Positions 59,505 to 64,000 of a DNA stretch of 64,000 nucleotides are shown here, one piece after another. The DNA lies in the NCBI GenBank assembly GCA_005406025.1, contig BGZK01001348.1, positions 1-64,000 on the forward strand, read 5' to 3'. Position 1 is the first letter of the stretch; each line of letters starts with the position of its first letter. Source of the DNA: Eumeta japonica. Lineage: Eukaryota > Arthropoda > Insecta > Lepidoptera > Psychidae. The translations under genes were made by a program, and so were the position numbers. The notes below the pieces were generated by a model. It worked only from the letters and a program-made list of their open reading frames with translations, did not search any database and was not told the origin of the DNA.

Positions 59505-61636
59505 ATGTCGACTGCCTGGCCACATAGCGAAATACTAAATTTTTTGGAATTCTACAGAGCCGAAACCATTATATGGAATCCTAAACATAAAAATCATAAG
59601 GATAAAAACAAGGTAAGTAAAACTACGGTAAAAGACACATTTAACAATAGTTTTAATTGTCGTTCTCGCCCTCAAACCGCCTTGTTTGTTTATTTTTGGC
59701 GCCATTTTGATATGGGAAGGGTAAATAAAGTTAATTTTTGTATAATTGTTTTCAGGTGTCAGATGCATGGAATCGCATAAGTAATAACATGGGCATTCCA
59801 GTTGATGACTTAAAAAGAAGAAGGAAACGTTAATGACAGCTTTCCGAACAAATCTAAAAAGAAAAAGAGTCTATGAGGTCTGGGGCTGGATTCGATGATA
59901 TTTATACCCCGTCGTGGCCTTTTTGATGTAATGGAAAGTTTTTAAAGATGTTTATGAATGCAAGAGTATTATAAATACAGACGGCGGAGTAAGTAAATAA
60001 AACTTATTATTTAATTTTATATTTAGTTTATTATTCTATATTATTATAAAAATAGTGCATAAAAGATTGTCTTATTTGAATTGCATCATTAGTTGATCTA
60101 CGTGGTTGATTTTGTAAGGGAAGAAAACTTGTATTACTATAATTCCTCCAATTACCAGCGCGTATCAATTCTCCACTGTCATTATAGGTATCAAATGTAC
60201 CTGGAGGTGCGTATAAGTGGCGAGATGTTCGGCTTTTCCGTAAAAATTATGTATCAGAACACAAGTCATAGTAATAATTGAACATTTAACAGGGTGGAAA
60301 GGCATAGCTGTTTTAAAACTCTAAATTTGTTAGAAAGAATTCCAAATGTGTTTTCAACAACTACACGTGACTGAGAGAGTTTTGATTAAAACCCTTTCTG
60401 GAGAATTTAACTCGTGACGGCCAGAAAAAGGTTTCATAAGATTTTTAGTTAAACTAAATGCTCCATCGCACAAAAATACATAGGGTAAATCAATCTCACA
60501 TCCTGGTAGTGAACTAGGAGGCGGCAAATTGATGCTATTTTCCGAAATTTTTTTTGATATACTACTTTGATTAAAAACGCCACCGTCACTTATACGCCCT
60601 TGAGCGCCTATTTCAGCAAACATGAAACAGTAATCATAATCTACTATTGCTAAGAGGACAATGCTAAAAGAATGTTTATAATTGTAATATTCAGTTCCGC
60701 TATGAGGAGGTGGCAGTATTGTCACATGTTTGCCATCCATAGCACCAAGGCAATGAGGGAACTTGAATCGTTCAGCTTTGGAAAGCCATTCTTCTGTTGT
60801 TGTGGGGATCTGTAAAAAACAAGACCGAGCATAAGACATTAAATTAGTTTTTGTTTTACAGATTTTTTAATTTATATTATAAACGTGAAAGTTAATATCG
60901 TCAAGTATGTATTAGTAAATAACAAAATATTTTAATTTTTCAGGCTTCAACCTCGCTAGATGACGAAGATTCAAGTATGTCACAAAATGGAAATCTCGAA
61001 AATGAAAACCCAAATGCTACAGTGAATTCTGAAATAAACATTCCTGTAGTACGACGTCGTTCTAGAAATCCACCTGAATTACAAGAGGCTAGTAACGAAA
61101 TGAAAAGGGCCTTTTCATCTTTGAACAGCGTACTCAGCAGTAAGCAGCAAAAGATTGATAGCGAAGACGATTGCGATCTATATGGAAAACTGCTCGCTAA
61201 AAGGTTAAGACAATTTACAGATTTGGAAAAACAAGAGTTGATGTACGAAATAGACGGCTTATTATTGAAAAAACGTCAATTGTCATATAGACAAAATACC
61301 GGTCGTTATGTGGTCCAATCTCCATCCCAAATAATAATTTCTACCAATCGTCCTGTGAGTGGCCGCACCTGCACCTCTACGCCTTTGTTTTCTGAAGAAC
61401 AAAATATTTCCTGTCGTCCCACATCCTCTTTGAGCACTTATTCCACATCGTCTTACCATCCTCAATCCATTGTTTCTCCTCCTTATTTCTCCCCCAGTCC
61501 TAATGCGACCCCAGAAGAAGAATTTCCTGTCATCAGTATACCAGAGCAGCCTAATCTTCCCCTACAATCTCACCCACAATCACAAATTTTGCAAGAAGCT
61601 TTAAACAACGCTAATATAAATAGTCAAAATATGTAA
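59505..61636 (+). CDS. MADF-BESS DNA-binding partner of the Harbinger transposase (three exons)
   Basis: Exons: 59,505-59,612, 59,756-59,988 and 60,944-61,636. Splice sites are strong: AACAAG|GTAAGTA, TTTTCAG|GTGTCAG, GGCGGA|GTAAGTA and TTTTTCAG|GCTTCA, both introns in phase 0. The start MSTAWPHSEILNFLEFYR opens a MADF (Myb/SANT-like) domain that continues into exon 2 (DAWNRISNNMGIPVDDLK, then LMTAFRTNLK and DDIYTPSWPF). Exon 3 is intact for 230 codons: an acidic Ser-rich hinge, then a BESS-type motif (CDLYGKLLAKRLRQFTDLEK), then a Ser/Pro-rich tail. Such proteins bind element ends and help import or target the transposase. Exon 2 has four frame breaks; about seven bases, chiefly in A/T runs, are missing. 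Predicted length is about 346 residues. Confidence 0.85.
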
Positions 61637-62153
61637 TTTTTAAAAAGAAATTAAAGATATTATATTAAAATATAAGGTGTATTATTTGCAACTGTCAAAT
61701 TACAACAATACATTTTAGCCTATGTGTCATTTTGATGACTGTTAAGTTTCATCAAAATCTATCCAATAGTTTTGCTTAATTGAGTAACACACACATACAA
61801 ACATTCTTACAAACTTTCACGTTTATAGTATTAAAATAGGAAGTTATTACCTTAACAAAATCTTTCAAAGCTTCATTGAGGGCTAGACATACTTCAGCAA
61901 CAATTCTTGAAATAAGTTGGCTTGAAACTTTGAATAGGTAGTGTAAACTACGAAAGCTATCACCAGTAGCTAGGTATCTTAGTGTCAATGCGAGACGAAT
62001 TTTACAGGTATTGCTTCCCGCCAATCTGTATCCTGTTTTGCAACTATAGGTGATACTTTTGTATTAAAACTCAAAATCGCTGTTTGACATCCTCACGAAG
62101 TTATCGAATTCACCAGATGGTTCAGCAAGCATTTCAGCTAGCTGATTATCCAT
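60031..62153 (-). CDS. PIF/Harbinger DDE transposase (two coding exons), frame-broken
   Basis: Exon A runs 62,153 to 61,851 and exon B runs 60,809 to 60,031. The joint is FVK|IPTTTEEW in phase 0, donor AAG|GTAATAAC and acceptor TTTTTTACAG. A further acceptor at 62,161 suggests a 5' untranslated exon with a donor near 62,238. Exon A holds the helix-turn-helix region (RLALTLRYLATGDSFRSL, SSQLISRIV). Exon B holds the catalytic core: GAMDGKH (Asp at 60,735-60,737), ISDGGVF, LCDGAFSL (Asp at 60,462-60,464), MKPFSGRHE and VVVENTFGIL (Glu at 60,353-60,355). All three acidic residues are present. Seven single-base losses, all in A or T runs, break the frame (three in exon A, four in exon B); adding them gives about 362 residues without a stop, normal for the family. 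Confidence 0.88.
61731..61842 (-). repeat. common moth repeat tail inside the transposase intron
   Basis: 'gtttcatcaaaatctatcca' followed by 'gagtaacacacacatacaaa' and 'actttcacgtttatagtatt' matches a repeat tail I know as common in moth DNA. It lies in the transposase intron between the end of the MADF gene and exon A, so it either nested there or is part of the family. Confidence 0.4.
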
Positions 62154-62496
62154 AGTTTGCCTGAAAAAATATTTTAATTATACTGAATTATAAAATAACT
62201 AAAAGTATAAAGAAAATTAAATTTAAGCAGTTACTTACTTAGTCCTGTTGCGATGAATAGTTAACATCCACCATCTTCTTCTACGCCATTTCCTTTTAAT
62301 TACTTTTTTTTTGTACACATTAAGAAAATAATTGTACGTGCTAAATAAATATATAGCTGTTGCTGCTAAAGCTTCCACGTCCATTTTGTTCAACGCTAAG
62401 ATCACAACTGAACATCGCCATTGTGTAGATCCTTTTCATCCATCGCATGGCCATTTTGCTGGACAAGCGCTGGCCCATCATGTAGAGGAGCCATTA

Positions 62497-63140
62497 AATG
62501 GTGAAAATGGCGAAAACATAGGTTAATCAACATACTTTTTTTGTTTGCAAACCCAAGCTGTTTCTGAGACTAGCATGCACAAATGCATAAAATAATATAT
62601 AAAAAAATGAAAAAGTATTATATTGGCCTAGGTAATATAAACACAACGTGTATAAAATGTCTTTTTAATAAAATATTTAATGCACAGACACAGCTCGTTT
62701 ACGATTTTATTAAATGCGTAGATGTAGATTAAACACATAGTGATATAATAGTAATGGCTGCAATAGAATGAAGCTAATCAGTGTTTTTTAGCTTTTATTT
62801 GTTTTGCATTTAACTATATTTAATACGAGTTTTGTATCACTTACACATATTTAGTATTTATTACCAAATATAACTGTTATTTTATTTCACATCCAATAAC
62901 CGTGACTTAGAAATAGCTTTTCAAGTGTGACAGATATACACTTGACATTGTCGCTTACACAATTATGTTTATAATTTTCCACAAACGTCTAACGAAAAGT
63001 AGGTGTATGCCTTTAAATTATATAAAGATATTTGTATCGGTTATATAACAGTTACCTACTCGGTTCGCTGGGCGTAAATTAAACATTAGAGAACAATTGT
63101 TTTTCGTTTATGATTTCAATTTGCCTGTGGTTTCGTTTGC
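62497..63140. other. unassigned AT-rich DNA
   Basis: Nothing could be supported here. Confidence 0.3.
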
Positions 63141-63142
63141 GT

Positions 63143-63380
63143 CTACATACAATGAATTCCTTTAGTTTTAAAGCCGCCTTTACACTTAAGCCACGAATCG
63201 CGACGCGAATTCTCAGTACAATCTGTGTATGAACTGTCTCTGAAAAACATATTCCCTCTGTACTCGCTTGGTTCGCAAATTGTTTGCAGTTTACTTCGCG
63301 CCTTCAACGAAAATGGACGTTCTTGTATTTTGCTGTGCTGCTGAACTGAATCTCGTATACTTTTTTTGCGAGGACTGTCA
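63143..63380 (-). other. possible exon with good splice acceptor
   Basis: On the minus strand a pyrimidine-rich tract ends in TTTATTTCAG at 63,381 and is followed by about 79 open codons, beginning DSPRKKSIRDSVQQHS. The peptide is basic and Ser/Arg-rich with several Cys (DCTENSRRDSWLKCKGG) and uses more GC-rich codons than the surroundings. No domain is recognised. It could be a terminal exon of a host gene, or a transposon-derived exon. Confidence 0.3.
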
Positions 63381-64000
63381 CTGAAATAAAATGATATTAA
63401 ATAGATGTCCATGAATCTATTTCGTTTAATTTTATATAGTCTTTTTGTTCTTGTGGTGTTTATGGTTTGGCTGCCAAACTATAGATTTGACTTGGAACTT
63501 TGGATTAGATGAGTTTCTTGAGATGTTCATTTTTATTAATCAGTAATTTAAGCTGACGTGGTTTAACGCACGACCGCTCGTCACCGCAGCTTGCACAACA
63601 CGCGCGAAAACACCGCGAGTGTGGATGCGTTCGCTTTCGCGCTCCGTGAAGAGCAAACCCTTTGTTGTGAGACAAAAAAATTAATTGGGGAAAGCCGTGA
63701 AAAGCGAAGGTGAAACCTCGAAATGTTTGTAAACAACTTTACGCTCGTGCTCACGGTGCTAGCAAGCTTTCGCGGGACGACTGTAGAGTTGACTTTAGGT
63801 TAGCCGTTCTCGTTTTCAATTCTGATCCCAATCACGGTCCTGCTATCGATGTCAAATCTCAGGTTCGATTCTGTTACGCTGTTCCAAAAGCGGTCTTGAC
63901 ACCATTCTTGGTATTTCTTTGGCCATGGATGTTAGAGATAACAGATTATCATCTTTAATGGTTTTTATACATTTTTTTTACATAAAAAGTAATCTTGTAA
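63381..64000. other. unassigned DNA with a CpG-rich patch
   Basis: 63,560-63,650 is CpG-rich ('cgctttcgcgctccgtgaag' at 63,631). An 82-codon frame at 63,710-63,958 shows no known motif. It could be the promoter side of a gene beyond the window. Confidence 0.2.

Larger units (their letters stand above)
59259..62492. mobile_element. complete PIF/Harbinger DNA transposon, 3,234 bp
   Basis: Perfect 22-base terminal inverted repeats (GGCTCCTCTACATGATGG... at 59,259-59,280, complement at 62,471-62,492). TTA stands one base outside each end (59,255-59,257 and 62,494-62,496), consistent with the TTA/TAA target duplication of this superfamily. Near both ends short GGGCCA words recur, often as ATGGGCCA or GTGGGCCA. 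The element carries two genes on opposite strands, the usual transposase plus DNA-binding partner pair, here interleaved through their introns. Confidence 0.93.

Noticed and set aside
63840..63885. 'ggttcgattctgtta' as a tRNA B box
   Set aside because: No A box or acceptor pairing could be placed at tRNA distance.

Overview
The window looks like intergenic, repeat-rich DNA from an insect, most probably a moth or butterfly. It is AT-rich, has insect-type splice sites, and carries repeat motifs that I recognise from Lepidoptera: a CCCATGGACA-type short repeat at 19.9 and 37.5 kb, a GGGTTCCG-ended inverted-repeat element at 20.3 kb, an AACCGACTTCAAAA-ended element at 50.6 kb, and a reverse-transcriptase family at 9.5 and 38.1 kb that is common in moth genomes. 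The species assignment is inference. I find no convincing host protein-coding gene, rRNA, tRNA or CRISPR array; three short stretches (6.52, 54.1 and 63.2 kb) could be promoter or exon pieces.

Layout. 0-9 kb: a 124-bp tandem repeat, a dispersed repeat pair (1.2 and 7.0 kb), a minus-strand Helitron/Helentron helicase-endonuclease relic (3.6-5.0 kb), a GC-rich tandem hairpin module (5.35-5.52 kb) and a reverse-transcriptase fragment (7.7-8.2 kb). 9-23 kb: a run of decayed elements: an RTE-like tail, a multicopy element of unknown type (11.3 kb, second and longer copy at 35.1 kb), three mariners (12.3, 14.3 and 15.3 kb, the last with both ends), a Transib/RAG1-like transposase relic (16.8-17.6 kb), an inverted-repeat element (20.3 kb) and a CR1-like reverse transcriptase (21.7-22.3 kb). 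23-43 kb: sparse, with a Jockey-type retrotransposon at 30.2-32.6 kb, the second copy of the unknown element, an RTE-like tail and a further reverse-transcriptase fragment. 43.4-46.3 kb: a complete pogo/Tigger-type DNA transposon with perfect inverted ends. 46.5-58.2 kb: a decayed non-LTR element, a mariner cut by another repeat, and long unassigned AT-rich DNA. 59.26-62.49 kb: a complete PIF/Harbinger transposon.

The two complete transposons are the most informative part. The Harbinger element encodes a DDE transposase on the minus strand and a MADF-BESS DNA-binding partner on the plus strand. They are interleaved: the transposase's catalytic exon lies wholly inside an intron of the MADF gene, and the last MADF exon lies wholly inside the transposase intron. 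The pogo element joins an N-terminal DNA-binding region, a DDE core and a C-terminal PHD-like zinc finger, and carries many copies of a GGGCAAGA(C/T)GGGG motif near both ends. In both elements the reading frames are broken almost only where bases are missing, mostly at homopolymer runs, which suggests base-calling loss in the assembly rather than age.

A second theme is foldback mutation: three coding relics (15.72, 31.36 and 47.03 kb) contain near-perfect hairpins that look like template-switch events.
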